Positions 21,853-32,804 of a DNA stretch of 64,000 nt are shown here, one piece after another. The stretch is taken from positions 62,764,578 through 62,828,577 of the forward strand of contig NC_088919.1 in the NCBI RefSeq assembly GCF_963576675.1, in the 5' to 3' direction. Made by a program: the position numbers and the translations under genes. The notes beneath the pieces are model-generated. The model had not been told where the DNA came from. It searched no databases and saw only the letters and a list, made by a program, of their open reading frames with translations. The stretch comes from Euphorbia lathyris (taxonomy: Eukaryota > Streptophyta > Magnoliopsida > Malpighiales > Euphorbiaceae). Each line of letters opens with the position of its first letter. Position 1 is the first letter of the stretch.

Positions 21853-22289
21853 TAGACCTCGTCATGGGCCGATGAGCCCGTCCGTCCGTCCCGAGCCCAG
21901 ACCCATTTAGCCGGGTTTGGACACATAAAATTAGTGTCAGGCCTGTCTCGGTCCAAGCCCGAATAAGCCCGTCTAGAAAATGGGCGAGCTTGGGCTATAT
22001 AAATACCCATCGGACCAGGCCCGTTATCTATATATACATTTATAAATTTAATATTTATTTAAATGCCTCATATTAACTATTATGTTTATTATTTTTTATT
22101 AAAAAAAGTTAGTATTTTATTTTAATTAAATTTTTTTAATACAGATATGGACTTGAGCAGACGGATTTGGGATTCATTTTTAGGCCCGAGCCCGCCCGAG
22201 CCCGACTCTAATTAGTGTGGGTTTGGGCTTATCAGGTTTTATCAAAATCCCGACAGGTCCGGTCCGAGCCCGGCCCATGCTAAGGTCTA
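21853..22289. mobile_element. hAT MITE with perfect 8-bp target duplication
   Basis: cttcgaaa flanks the element at 21845-21852 and 22290-22297. The ends are tagacctcgtcatgggccg and, inverted, tagaccttagcatgggccg. Sub-terminal gagcccg/cgggctc motifs are repeated on both sides of an AT-rich centre. No coding sequence. It lies about 100 bases upstream of the PPR start codon and may affect that promoter (inference). Confidence 0.9.
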
Positions 22290-22297
22290 CTTCGAAA

Positions 22298-22850
22298 ACA
22301 GACAATAAATTGCTTGAAATTTATCCTATAGTAACGTAAAACTCTTATAAAGTAAAAAAAATAATAATCAAAATAAGCAATGAGGCATATCAAAAATGTA
22401 AAACTATATTTGAAGAATGTCACTGATCTCACAATTGCTTAGATTTCTAAATTACAAGGCATATAAAAAATGTCTTAGACAACTTATCTAACGTGACTGA
22501 CCATGTGACTTTAGATTTTTTTTTTACAACAAGATTGTCACAATAAATTCCTAACAAATCACTTCAAAGTGAACCTAACTAATCCGGTACCAATTTTGAA
22601 GCGGATGAGTAATTTCTCTCTCTAGAGGAAGTCCATACCTTTTGGGAAGAAATGGAAGTTCAGCCCTTTTGGGATGGAAGTGTCCTATGGTGCACACCAA
22701 GATTGGCACAATCTCTCCTAACCAACCATTTTAGGAGTGAATGTGTCAATCTTGAGGGAAATTTCTCCCTTTACAGGAAGGAAAGTTATCTTCCCTGCAT
22801 CCGAGGACGCCGCCTTCTAGAAAGAGATGTTATGTAATCAACCACCTTCA
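22298..22850. other. Gene-free stretch upstream of the PPR gene
   Basis: No bounded repeat or convincing ORF was seen. A 61-codon ORF at 22652-22837 has no recognised similarity and no promoter signal I can support. Confidence 0.35.
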
Positions 22851-22879
22851 GAAAAAATTAATCGTGTTAGGCAGGGAAA

Positions 22880-23175
22880 AAGACGATTTTGGCTTCGCGA
22901 AATGAGAATTAGTGAAGCATGCGAATGTAAATTTGCAGGGAAAGAGATGATTTTACTTCGCTAATCGATGTTTTCGCGAGGTATGCAAAGTCTGAAACGT
23001 GACGATCTACGTCGCATATCGATGCTTTCGCGAAGTCTGCGAGGGAAATCATGAACTTTTCTACTCGCCGACTTCGCGAACTAATCGATTCACGAAGTAG
23101 ATCGTCACGTTTCAGGCTCTTTCTCTTCGCAGATCTTCACGAAATCATCGACTACGCGAAGTGTATTCACGAAAA
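22880..23175. repeat. Cluster of TTCGCGAA-type palindromes
   Basis: At least five strings of the type cttcgcgaa, tttcgcgag or cttcgcgaac, plus related ttcacgaa forms, occur within 300 bases. An 18-bp inverted pair (gaaacgtgacgatctac near 22996 and its complement near 23098) can fold across about 120 bases. It is GC-richer than its surroundings. It resembles the sub-terminal part of some DNA transposons, but no clear ends were found. Confidence 0.5.
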
Positions 23176-23578
23176 AACGCAGAAAAAACAGCAGATACTT
23201 ACATTTTTCGCGTCTTTCACCCTTAAAAGCGACAGTAACAATATGATAAACTGGGGAAAACGATGGAAATAACGTAGAATAACCATTTCTTTGATGGTAA
23301 CAAGAAGAAAGAAACCAAGTAACGAGCAGGAACATGAAGATAAAGAACCATGGCTTCGTTTTCTAGGATTAGGAAGTTGCAGAATCAAGAGATGAAAAGA
23401 GGAAAAAGAAAAATTCATTGTGATTTGGCGAAATGGTGCAGATTTCGTGCAATTTAAAGGAAGATCAAAAGTCTTGAAATCATTAATGGAGGAGCCAACT
23501 TTTTGCGTAACCAAGGAGAAGGGGGGAGCGGCCATTCGCGTTGTGGGAAGTGGGAAGGTTATGGGTGTTATGGGAAAG

Positions 23579-24180
23579 TAGACCTGGCAATTATCGTGTT
23601 CGTGTCGTGTCATTTCGAGTTCGTGTCAAAAAGAGTAAACCCAAACCCAACCCAAAAACTTTCGTGTCAAAGTCGTGTTAACCTATTCGGGTTAGTGTCG
23701 ATTTCGTGTCGTGTTTTCGGGTTACATGTAATTTTGTTATGCGTATATATTAATAATAACTCTTAAAAATAGAAGAAGATTTGGTACTGTTTTTAAACAT
23801 TTTATATCATTTTTAGATTAGTATGCTAACAATAATTATCGAAAAGTTCGATAATATCATGTTAGAGGGTTATGTAATGTGTTTATAACAATTTAGGAAA
23901 TTCAAATTAATATTTGCAATTAATAATTATAATTTTATTATCTTTATTAATAAAGTGACATAAAAAAACATGAGAGAATATAACAATAATTTTCAATATC
24001 CGTGTCATTTCGTGTCGTTTTCGGGTTCACATATCAACACTAACCCAACCCAAAAATTAGCGTGTCAGTTTCGTGTCAACCCAAAAATGACCCATTACCT
24101 ATTAAGCTCAACACTAACACTAAAAATCCGTGTCGTGTTCGTGTCGTGTAATCGGGTCGTGTGTCATTTTGCCACCTCTA
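23579..24180. mobile_element. hAT element, non-autonomous, 602 bp
   Basis: Perfect 8-bp target duplication tgggaaag at 23571-23578 and 24181-24188. The ends are tagacctggcaattatcg and, inverted, tagaggtggcaaaatgac. Many cgtgtc/gacacg words sit next to both ends as sub-terminal repeats. The centre is AT-rich. Short ORFs over it are chance. Confidence 0.9.
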
Positions 24181-24319
24181 TGGGAAAGTTACACAAAATA
24201 AGTCTAGATATGTAGTAGGTTGAGTAAATGGGCTAAATATGTAAATGGGCTTCCCATTTGACCTAGTTTTGTAATTTCCCCTTTTTTAAGGAAAATTAGA
24301 GAATTTGATTAGTCAACAG

Positions 24320-24617
24320 TTTGGTGAATAGAGGTTTGGAAGAGGGGTTTAAAAAGCTAATTTTGAAAAAACTGGTTTTATGAGTTTTTTTCGATTAGCT
24401 TATTGTTCCATCTCTTTTTAATAATATTTTTACCCCTAATTACTAACTACTATTTAACTCCAAATTAAAGTTTTATCATATCCTTATTTATCATTTTACA
24501 CAAACAGTTGTTAGCAATCAGTAAGTTTTATCAAACAAGTTTACACAATCAGCTAGTTAAATTAGTTAACCAAAAAGGTAATTAGCTAATAGCTATTTGC
24601 CAAACAGTACCAGTCTC
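24320..24617. mobile_element. MITE, probably hAT-like
   Basis: The left end cagtttggtgaatagagg and the inverted right end tactgtttggcaaatagc match. The interior has mirrored gctaatt and attagct words. Target duplication not resolved. Confidence 0.5.
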
Positions 24618-24654
24618 TCTCTAACGTTTATTATTAGTTTTTTTTAAGGATAAG

Positions 24655-25110
24655 GTACAAAAAATGCTCCTAACATTTGCAATCAGGAGCAATTTTACCC
24701 CTAGCATTGGCGGTCAATATCAATTTTACCTTTAATGTTGATAAATTTGAGAAAATTCATCAAATTGTCTTCTCGGTCATGAATCTTGTTATCTACGCTT
24801 CACATTTACATCAATTTATCACTCATTAGTAGCAGATGACAAACATATGATTAGATATGAAAAAAATCAAAAAAATATGAAATATTTTTCTTAGGACCAA
24901 CTGATATTCATTTTGTACAAAATAAGGAATATATTTGAATAAAATATATGTGTTTTATAATAATGTCAGAAATTGACCAAACTTACCAAAGTTATGGGTA
25001 AAATTGCTCTTGCATGTCAACGTTAGGGGTGGAATTGCTTTATTTTAGACATTAGAGGTAAAATTGTTCGTAACCGTAAATGTTAGGGATATTTTTACAC
25101 CTTCTCCCAT
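24655..25110. mobile_element. MITE-like element, same family as 1390-1990
   Basis: It begins ggataaggtacaaaaaatgc and ends gttagggatatttttacacc. The arms contain inverted copies of gcaattttacccctag. It shares ordered strings such as catgaatcttgttatctac and ttatcactcattagtagcag with the 1390-1990 block. Confidence 0.6.
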
Positions 25111-25631
25111 TTTTTATATAGAATAAATAATTATTTAGTCTCTATAGTTTACATAACTCATTAATTAGCCCACTGTTTAATTATAATATCCCCTTGCTCC
25201 ATCCCACTCTTTTCTTAATTTTAGACTTAACTCCTCCAAAATTACAATCTCATTTCAAATAACATGGTTTCTTCTTTCCCGGAGATTTATAATGAGGAAA
25301 GAAAAGATCGAAAAACAAGGATGAAATTGAAGGAATGGCTTTTGTTTTGATTATGTGTTCCAAGTTCTTTTATAATTAATATGGGATTTCAATAGAGATT
25401 TTGTAAAAAAATGTGAAAATTTTAATAATGTGAATTTGGCTAATAGCATTATTGAAAATGATCAATATCTGTTTTTTTTTCTGGATATAGAAATAATGAC
25501 AAAATTCTATTACTACTTCTTTCTCAAAAATTTGTAACCGGAAGTTTTATTAGAGGTAATTTTGCTTTTTTAGAAATTTATTTTTGTTCTTGAAACTGTT
25601 CTTTAACAAATTTGTGGACGAAAATTTGATA

Positions 25632-26217
25632 CAGTAAAACCTCGATAAATGCATATCTTTGGGACTGGAAAAAAATATTCATTAAGCGAGATTATTTATT
25701 TATCGATAAATGAATAAATGATTCATTTATCGATAAATCAATATTTATTATTTTATAGATAATTTTTCATTGTAAAATGCATACATTGTATGCTCCAAAG
25801 CTAGATGATAGTTGCATTGTCGCAAATATATCGTCAAAAGAGGTCTTTCAAGCAATGGTCACCTTAAACAACTACTTGCTACAACATGAGCAAAATATAC
25901 CAGAAGTTGTGTTTGTACTACAAAAAGTTAAGGATAATGTTCATTTTGGTTTAGGTGAAAAGAAAAAACAATCAACCATAAATGCATTTTTTTAGAAGAA
26001 ATGTCTTCTAGTTGATTGACTGAAAGGTTTTGGTCTATATATATTCAATAATTATTAATTTATATTTTCATTGGGCCCTTAAAGATTTAAATATTTTTAT
26101 TACTTAATGCATTTAGCGAGGTTATTACTTTAGTCTATTGGCCCAAGTCGGGACCGAAAGAATTTATTATATAAACGAGGTTATTACTTTATCGAACATT
26201 CATTTATCGAGGTTTAA
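25632..26217 (+). mobile_element. Pogo/Tc1-mariner-like element with transposase C-terminal remnant
   Basis: The left end cagtaaaacctcgataaatg is the terminus of plant pogo-like elements of the Emigrant/Lemi1 group and is preceded by TA. The right end catttatcgaggttt is the inverse, slightly decayed. The interior ORF (25777-25995) ends KKKQSTINAFF, like the QxxTxxxFF tail of pogo/Tigger transposases. The DDE domain is missing, so this is an internally deleted copy. The copy cannot move by itself. Confidence 0.8.
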
Positions 26218-27228
26218 TTATATAAGGGCTAAACAATTTAACAGAATCAAAACTAAAAGACCAATATAATTATTTCAAAAATATTAGAAACTAATTAGTG
26301 TATTTTGTAAAACTATCGGAATCAAATAATTATTTACTCTTTCATATATATATTTAATATTACATAAAAAATTGCGCCGTTAATTTTATGGGGCTAGTCA
26401 TTTACAAGATAAGTAAAAACTTCATGGTTGATCCAATTTTAGAAGATCAATTTAAATTAGTGTATGAAATGATGGAGCGTTCTCAGACAAGTTGCATTCG
26501 TACCTAAATGTTAATCATTGAAATAGAAAATTTTAAGAATTAAAATTTTTTAGTATCACTACAAAACCAAATTACCAAATTTTGAAATCGGTAAAGTCAT
26601 TTTAATTTAAAGGTTCTTGCTTTTAGCGAATGACAAACTCAATCTTATGATCGGAAAAATAAACAAAAAATCACACACTTTATTACACGGAGAGCTTACA
26701 TATCAAATCGTTAAGTGGAGACAGTTCTCCTACAAGCAAATATGCTTAAACTTATTTGGCTACAAACTTGTAGCATAATAGCATGAACATTGACACATGA
26801 TTAGATTCCAATAGGAAGTGAAATCACACTATACAATCAAAGCAAGGAGAAGCAGAAAGAAAGATTATTTTGGTCATTCCACGTGGCATAAGTTGACAAT
26901 TTTATTTCGAATAGAAGTTTAAAATTGTTCCTTGAAGTTGGTATGAAGGGTAAATTTAATCCAAATCAAACTTTGAGTATTAACTCAATCCTTAAAATTG
27001 ATGTAAAATATCAAATTAACTCATAATAAAATCAATCCTTAAAGGGTAAAATTAACTTATGATCAAATCAGATCTATCATGAAACTCGGTGGTGAGAGCT
27101 TTGATTTGTTGTGCTAGAACATTCATGGCTAACTAATTGAGTCCTTTTGGCAGCGCGGGTAATTTGTAAATAGGTACTGACCATACCAGAAAGGAATGGC
27201 CGGAGGAAAGACTTGCTCTCATACCAAT
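26218..27228. other. Gene-free stretch
   Basis: AT-rich sequence without a convincing gene. The string tcaaatcgttaagtggagac near 26704 resembles atcaaatcgtcaagtggaaac at the very end of the window (63980). This may be a dispersed repeat that continues beyond it. Confidence 0.35.
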
Positions 27229-27550
27229 GTAAGGAGTAGTACTGTCTTTTGTACAAAATTAAGAGAATTAGGATTAGGGATGGAAGAATAGAGAAGGAGA
27301 ATAGATTAGGAAATTCCGAATATTCTCAATTGCTACTTCCTATTATATAGGTATGATCTTATAGAGCAACCAGGTACAGCTAAAGAAATACATACTGATG
27401 AGGAAATACAGCCGTGATATAACAACTTGCCTAACAACTTCCACAATAGTTCAAAACAGGCTATTGTACAAGAAAACAAATATCTAACAAAATAGACAAA
27501 TAAGGCATAAAACTTAATAATAAATAAAAGCTAATAATAACGAACAATAA
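27229..27550 (-). repeat. Probable copia LTR fragment with adjacent primer-binding site
   Basis: Just left of tgtaaggagtagtactg lies gctctcatacca (27215-27226). On the minus strand this reads as a variant of the tRNA-iMet primer-binding site directly after an LTR end. The following 300 bases, with the word ttatataggtatgatc, look like a minus-strand LTR. No partner LTR or ORF was found. Confidence 0.4.
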
Positions 27551-27665
27551 CTAATTTACTTCTTCCTTCTGCTATATATGACATTTTAGTGCTTTAAAAA
27601 AGCTTGCAAAGGCTAAATATGTTAACAGGGATAAGAATGAATCGAATCTCACATCGGAAATAGTA

Positions 27666-27848
27666 AAGGGCAGCCTGGTGCACTACTCGTCCCCGCTAAG
27701 CGAGGGTCTGGGGAGGAGTCCCCCACAAGGGTGTACTAGGGGCAAGACTTTCCCTACCAATTTGTTTTGGCAAGAGGCTGCTTCTAAGATTCGAACCCGT
27801 GATCTCTTGGTCACACGACAACAACGTTTACCGTTGCACCAACCCTCC
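27666..27848 (-). mobile_element. Au-type SINE (tRNA-derived)
   Basis: On the minus strand it starts ggagggttggtgcaacggta (A-box region) and has a B box gggttcgaatc at 27788-27798. It continues through the conserved cctcttgcc and acaccc-ttgtggg region and ends agtgcaccaggctgccct, which is the layout of plant Au SINEs. Flanks carry ggaaat on both sides, a decayed target duplication. It is an RNA polymerase III retroelement, not a tRNA gene. Confidence 0.9.
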
Positions 27849-27928
27849 GGAAATTAAAAGAGAGTAACTCTACTATATTGGTAATATGGGTATAAAGAAG
27901 GCGCCTTGAGCCAAAACTGAGTATATAA

Positions 27929-28086
27929 TGTAACAGTTTGAATCACTGGGCCTTGTTATTGAATCATAACTGAATATATATACAGAGTACAATCCTTGTT
28001 GTAGTGAATAACTAATATTAGCTAACTGTATATGGTTGAGATAAACTCTATCAATAAATAATATATAAACAATATAATCTCTAATA
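27929..28086 (-). repeat. 3' LTR of the copia element
   Basis: Minus-strand 3' LTR, 158 bp, starting (plus strand) tgtaacagtttgaatcactg and ending atctctaata. It differs from its partner at 32642-32799 at roughly two positions (for example ccttgttgtag versus ccttattgtag), which points to a fairly recent insertion. Confidence 0.95.
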
Positions 28087-28099
28087 CTCCCCCGTAGTT

Positions 28100-29530
28100 G
28101 ATACGTTCGGAGGCCGAACGTTGAGACTATTACGGAAGTCTTCGAAGAGTGGGGAAGGTAGACCTTTGGTGAAAATGTCAGCAATTTGATTCTAGAGGGA
28201 ACATGTAGAACTCGAACCTCTCATTTGGCTACTTTTTCGCGAACGAAATGAATATCCATTTCTACATGTTTGGTGCGGTGGTGCTGAACCGGATTGCCGG
28301 CTAAGTAGACGGCGCTGACATTATCACAATAAACAATGGTGGATTTCTGGACCGGGCAGCCAAGTTCAAGAAGAAGATTTCGAATCCAACACGTTTCTAA
28401 CACAACGTTTGCCACCCCGCGATACTCGGCTTCAGCGCTGGAACGGGATAACGTGGGCTGCCTCTTTGCGGACCAAGAGATGAGGTTATCCCCAAGAAAA
28501 ACACCGTACCCTGAAGTAGAACGACGTGTATCGGGACAGCCTGCCCAATCCGCGTCCGTATAGGAGATTAATTGGGTGGGAGATGAAGCAATGAAGCTGA
28601 GACCAAGGTCAAGTGTGCCGTGAACATACCGAAGAATTCTCTTGAGGGCAGCCATGTGTGTGGTTTTTGGATCATGCATAAACAGACAAACTTGCTGAAC
28701 GACATATGATATGTCAGGTCGGGTGAGTGTCAGATACTGAAGAGCACCGGCCAATTTTCTGTATTCAGTGGGATTGTGATAAGCTGATCCTGAAGATATA
28801 CTGAGCTTCTGTTTAGTGTCAACAGGGGTAGCCGCTGCATTGCAGGATCCGAGACCTGCTTTCTCAATAATTTCAGATGCATATTTTCGCTGTGATAAGA
28901 ATAGGGAACCATGTGATTGGGTGACAGAAATTCCCAAGAAGTAATGTAATGGACCCAAGTCTTTCATTGCAAATTCCGAGCTGAGCTTGGAGATGATGGA
29001 CTGCTGAAGACTGTCAGACGAAGTGACTAACACAATGTCATCGACATACAAGAGGATATAGGCCGTGTCTGTGCCGTGGTGATAAATAAAGAGAGAGCTG
29101 TCTGATACACTGTTGGTAAATCCCACTTTAGTAACATATGCGGCAAACCGCTGATACCAGGCTCGTGGAGCCTGTTTTAGGCCATAGAGTGATTTTTGAA
29201 GCAGGCAAACATGATCTGGAAATTTTGCATTACGGAAACCCAATGGTTGATGCATGTAGACTGTTTCATGAAGATCCCCATGAAGGAAAGCATTCTTGAC
29301 ATCCAACTGACGAAGATTCCAATTTTTGGAAATTGCAATACTGAGAACTGCCCTAATAGTCGCTGGTTTGACCACAGGACTGAATGTGTCGCCACAGTCA
29401 ACACCGGCCAATTGTCCTGACCTGTTTCCAACTAGTCTGGCCTTGTATCTTTCAAATGATCCGTCCGATTTCGTTTTGTGCCTGAAAATCCACCAACTAC
29501 GAATACATTAGCATTTTAGGACGGGGTACA
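28100..29530 (-). pseudogene. Copia reverse transcriptase and RNase H
   Basis: The main open part is 28221-29411. It has DTFSPVVKPATIR, the SLYGLKQAPRAWY block, catalytic YVDDIVLV, and the RNase H strings YTDADWAGC, GYGVFLGDNLISW and SSAEAEYR. The frame begins further upstream (to about 29508), but the join to integrase needs frame changes. A TGA at 28221-28223 cuts the RNase H tail, and the remaining conserved residues continue beyond it in another frame. It is homologous to replication enzymes of plant retrotransposons and cannot work as it stands. Confidence 0.9.
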
Positions 29531-31410
29531 AGTACCCACGTCTTATTTTCAATAAGAGCCTCAAGCTCATCAGTCATGGCTTGTGTCCAATTGGGATCAC
29601 ATAATGCAAGGGCTGGTGTTTTGGGTAAAGGGGAAATGTTATGTGATGTGGAAGTGTGTAAATTGAGCAGGCGACGGGGTTTGTAAATCCCGTGTTGTGC
29701 TCGTGTGGTCATGCGGTGTACGTTTGTATCTGGATCGGAAAGATTGGTGGGTGATTGCTGTGGAACAGCGGTCGCTGTTCTATTTGGGGAATTATTTTCA
29801 GAACTCAATGGTCGTGTTGGGGACGAATTAGGGGACAGACGCGACGAGGAGCCAGAAGACGCAATGGACTCAGGGGACGACGATGCGGATGCCGACGGGA
29901 CAAGACGCGAAGAAGGAGATACAGACACAGGTGGAGTGACAGATGCAGGCGACGAGAAGCCTGTTTCGGAGGACGCGGACGGGACCAGACTCGACGACGA
30001 CAAGGTGGGAGGACTGGGAGACGGAGAGTTTGGTTCGAAATGAACAGGAGGTGATAATCCACCGATTTCAGTGTCGACCTTAGGAGTAGAGGTGGAATTT
30101 GCGCTTTTGACAGCAAAGGGAAAAACAGATTCGTTAAATACGACATGACGAGAGATGATAATTCGGTTTTGGGATAAATCATAGCATTTGTACCCGCGAT
30201 GATTGGATGGGTAACCTAGGAAGACACAAGGACGGGAGCGAGCTTCTAACTTGTGACGAGAGGAAGACGGAATCAAAGGAAAACATAAACACCCAAAAAT
30301 ACGTAAATGAGAGTAAGTGGGTTCCCTTTGATAGAGTACTGTAGTTGGTGAATTGTAGCCCAATATTTTGTGAGGGTATATATTGAGTAAGTACGTGGCA
30401 AGTGCAAGGGCGTGGTGCCAAAAATTAAATGGGACGGATGCATGATTTACGATGGTTCGAATGACATTATTAATGGTTCGAATGGTGCGTTCAGATTTTC
30501 CATTTTGAGAGGAAGTGTATGGACACGAAAAACGGAATTCCATTCCATTAGTAACGCAAAATTGACGGAAAGAATTATTATTGAATTCACCGCCATTATC
30601 ACATTGAAAGCATTTAATGTCACGTTCAAACTGAGTTCGAATGAAAGTGCGAAAAATCAGAAATACAGAATAGACTTGGGATTTCTTGGCTAGAGGAAAA
30701 GTCCACAAAAAATTAGAGTAATTGTCGAGAAACAAAACATAATAACGGTGACCACTGAAACTCAGAGTAGGAGATGTCCATATATCACTATGAATTAAGT
30801 CAAAAGGCATAGAAGCAGAATTAAAAGATGATTGAAACGGTAATTGAACTTGTTTTCCAGTAACACAAGACGAACAAACAGAAGTATTCCTAATCCTATT
30901 ACACGAAATTAAATTTTTATTCAAAAGAGCGTCTAAAATTAGAGGTCCGGGATGTCCCAAGCGATGATGCCAGACATCGGAAGATAATGCAGTGAGAGCG
31001 GAAGGAGGAGAAAGTGATAGCAGACTGCTAGACACAACTGGATAGAGATCCCCGGTACTATTACATCTCATGATAAGAGTCCCCGTCCGTAAATCCTTCA
31101 CAGAAAAACCGAAAGGATCAAAATTCACAGACACTTGATTATCAGTAGTAAATTGACGGACAGAAATTAGATTTTTGATCAATTGAGGTGCATGCAAGAC
31201 ATTGTTCAATTTAAGGGGATAGTGTTTGGTGGCTAAAGATGCATTACCAGATCCACAAATAGGCACACAATTACCATTACCGACAATAATATTATTATTG
31301 AGGCTCGAATGAAAATAAGACTTGAGTGTACCTTTGTTTGCAGTCATATGAGACGTGGCTCCTGTGTCCATGTGCCATTGATCCGGTGGTGTGATGGTCA
31401 TGGTGTGCAT
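29497..31410 (-). pseudogene. Copia protease and integrase
   Basis: This 637-codon ORF opens with the protease motif MDTGATSHM. It then has the integrase zinc finger (WHHRLGHPGP with CSSC), the catalytic core (DIWTSPT, CDNGGEFNN, SSQNGKSERT), the GYKCYD region, and a Ser/Pro-rich linker. It ends WVLVPRPK before a frameshift and stop. Antisense ORFs over the Ser/Pro linker (29705-30054) are compositional shadows. Confidence 0.9.
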
Positions 31411-32522
31411 GGCCTGTTCAATGTCTGTAGGGGCATAGCTTGGTGCGACATGTTCAGATGAGCCTGTGGCATATTAGGGCGTGGGCCGAGGATGCCGGGG
31501 TGCAACTGTGGACGACTGGAAGGTGACTGAGTTGGCCAAGGTGCCGTCGGGAAGGGGCACGGTGGTGCTGCCCATGGCTGCTGCGCCGCCCAGGGATAGT
31601 AGGGAGCCCAAGGCGGGTTGAACGGCTGACGGTAAGAGGAGCCGGCCTGGTTTCTGTTGTTGTAGCGGCCCCCTCTTCCGCGATTGTGACGGCCGCCGTA
31701 TCGCCCACCGCGATAGGGCTGTGGCGCGCGATTATGCGCTGGCCGATGGGAGTGGTGCGGCGGCTGTTCAGCGACATCGGAGGATGCTGATAGTGCGACA
31801 GAGTCGGTGGAGGGGCTGTTCTTTTTGGATTTTGCTGTTTCCTCTAGGATCAACATAGATCGGGCTCTGTGGAAAGGAGCAAGAGGATCTCCGTGTCGGA
31901 TCTGTGTGCCAACTGTGTCGTAGGCGTCAGTTAAGCCAGAAATAAGTTGCAGGACCATCTGATCATTGGTAACAGGACAGTCAACATTCGAGAGTTGATC
32001 AGAGAGGGATTTGAGATGCTGACAGTATGATGAGATGTCGGAGAAATCATCGAGTTTGATTTTTGAGAATTCCTGTTGAAGGAACAAAGCACGAGAGTGC
32101 TTATTGTCAGAAAAAATGTCTTGTAATTTGGTCCAGGCAGCGGCTGCAGACGAATCTGCTTCAATGATTGTGTGTAGTAAATCAAGGGAGATAGTGCTGT
32201 AGATCCATTGGAGGACAACAGCGTCAATACGTGACCAGAATGCAGGGTTTGTGTTTTGGAGAGATGTAGCGGAAGGGTTTGGAGGTGGAAGGATATGGTC
32301 GAGAACTTGATAGGCTGTAGCATGGAGTTTGAATAGGGCCGCCCAAGTCGGGTAATGGCCTTTTTCAATATCAAGGGTGATTTTAATGAAAGTGGAGATA
32401 TTGGAAACAGTTAGGGATGGATGAGTGGTGGGAGTAGGATCGGAGTTGGGAGAGGTCGCGGTTGTGTTGGTATTGGTGGTGGACTTGCCGGAATTGTTGG
32501 AGGCCGCGGTGGTGTTCGTCAT
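31398..32522 (-). pseudogene. Copia gag
   Basis: 374 codons. A Thr/Asn/Ser-rich start is followed by the gag core (YPTWAALFKLHATAYQVLDH, ALFLQQEFSKIKLDDFSD, CQHLKSLSDQLSNVDCPV). It ends in an Arg-Gly-rich and then a Trp/Pro-rich tail. No CCHC zinc knuckle is visible, and the RGG-like tail may bind RNA instead. The last 13 bases overlap the protease-integrase ORF in another frame. The ORF itself is open, so gag could be translated if transcribed. Confidence 0.85.
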
Positions 32523-32624
32523 TTTAGGTAGAGGAGGGGGGCTGTGTTTGACGGCGATGGCGGCGGCAGCTTAGGGAAGCTAGGGTTTTCGGTGAGATGG
32601 GGAGAGGAAGGTTTAGGAAGAAAG

Positions 32625-32641
32625 ATTAGTCTCTGATACCA
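32625..32641 (-). promoter_or_regulatory. Primer-binding site of the copia element
   Basis: Reads TGGTATCAGAGACTAA on the minus strand, directly after the 5' LTR. The first 11 bases match the 3' end of initiator tRNA-Met, the usual primer of plant copia elements. Confidence 0.9.
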
Positions 32642-32799
32642 TGTAACAGTTTGAATCACTGGGCCTTGTTATTGAATCATAACTGAATATATATACAGAG
32701 TACAATCCTTATTGTAGTGAATAACTAATACTAGCTAACTGTATATGGTTGAGATAAACTCTATCAATAAATAATATATAAACAATATAATCTCTAATA
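32642..32799 (-). repeat. 5' LTR of the copia element
   Basis: Partner of 27929-28086 with the same length and ends. As the minus-strand 5' LTR it would carry the element promoter. No clear TATA box was singled out. Confidence 0.95.
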
Positions 32800-32804
32800 T
32801 ATAA

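Larger units (their letters stand above)
27929..32799 (-). mobile_element. Complete Ty1/copia retrotransposon, 4.87 kb, coding region broken
   Basis: Two 158-bp LTRs at 27929-28086 and 32642-32799 differ at about two sites. They are flanked by tataa at 27924-27928 and 32800-32804, which fits a 5-bp target duplication. A primer-binding site TGGTATCAGAG lies next to the 5' LTR (about 32631-32641) and a purine run is next to the 3' LTR (minus-strand acgggggag). Gene order gag, protease, integrase, reverse transcriptase, RNase H is copia type. The short LTRs and single coding block suggest the Ale-like group (inference). Several frameshifts and stops prevent a full polyprotein. Confidence 0.95.

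Noticed and set aside
23167..23613. 148-codon minus-strand ORF
   Set aside because: No recognisable domain. Its start lies in the hAT element at 23579, so it cannot be an old gene as drawn.
25777..25995. Independent 72-codon gene
   Set aside because: It lies between pogo-type inverted ends and ends like a pogo transposase tail, so it is a transposase remnant.
27780..27850. tRNA-like B box and A box
   Set aside because: Part of an Au SINE with target-site remnants. No cloverleaf of a functional tRNA.
29705..30054. Two plus-strand ORFs rich in Asp/Gly or Arg
   Set aside because: They are antisense shadows of the Ser/Pro-rich linker in the copia integrase ORF.
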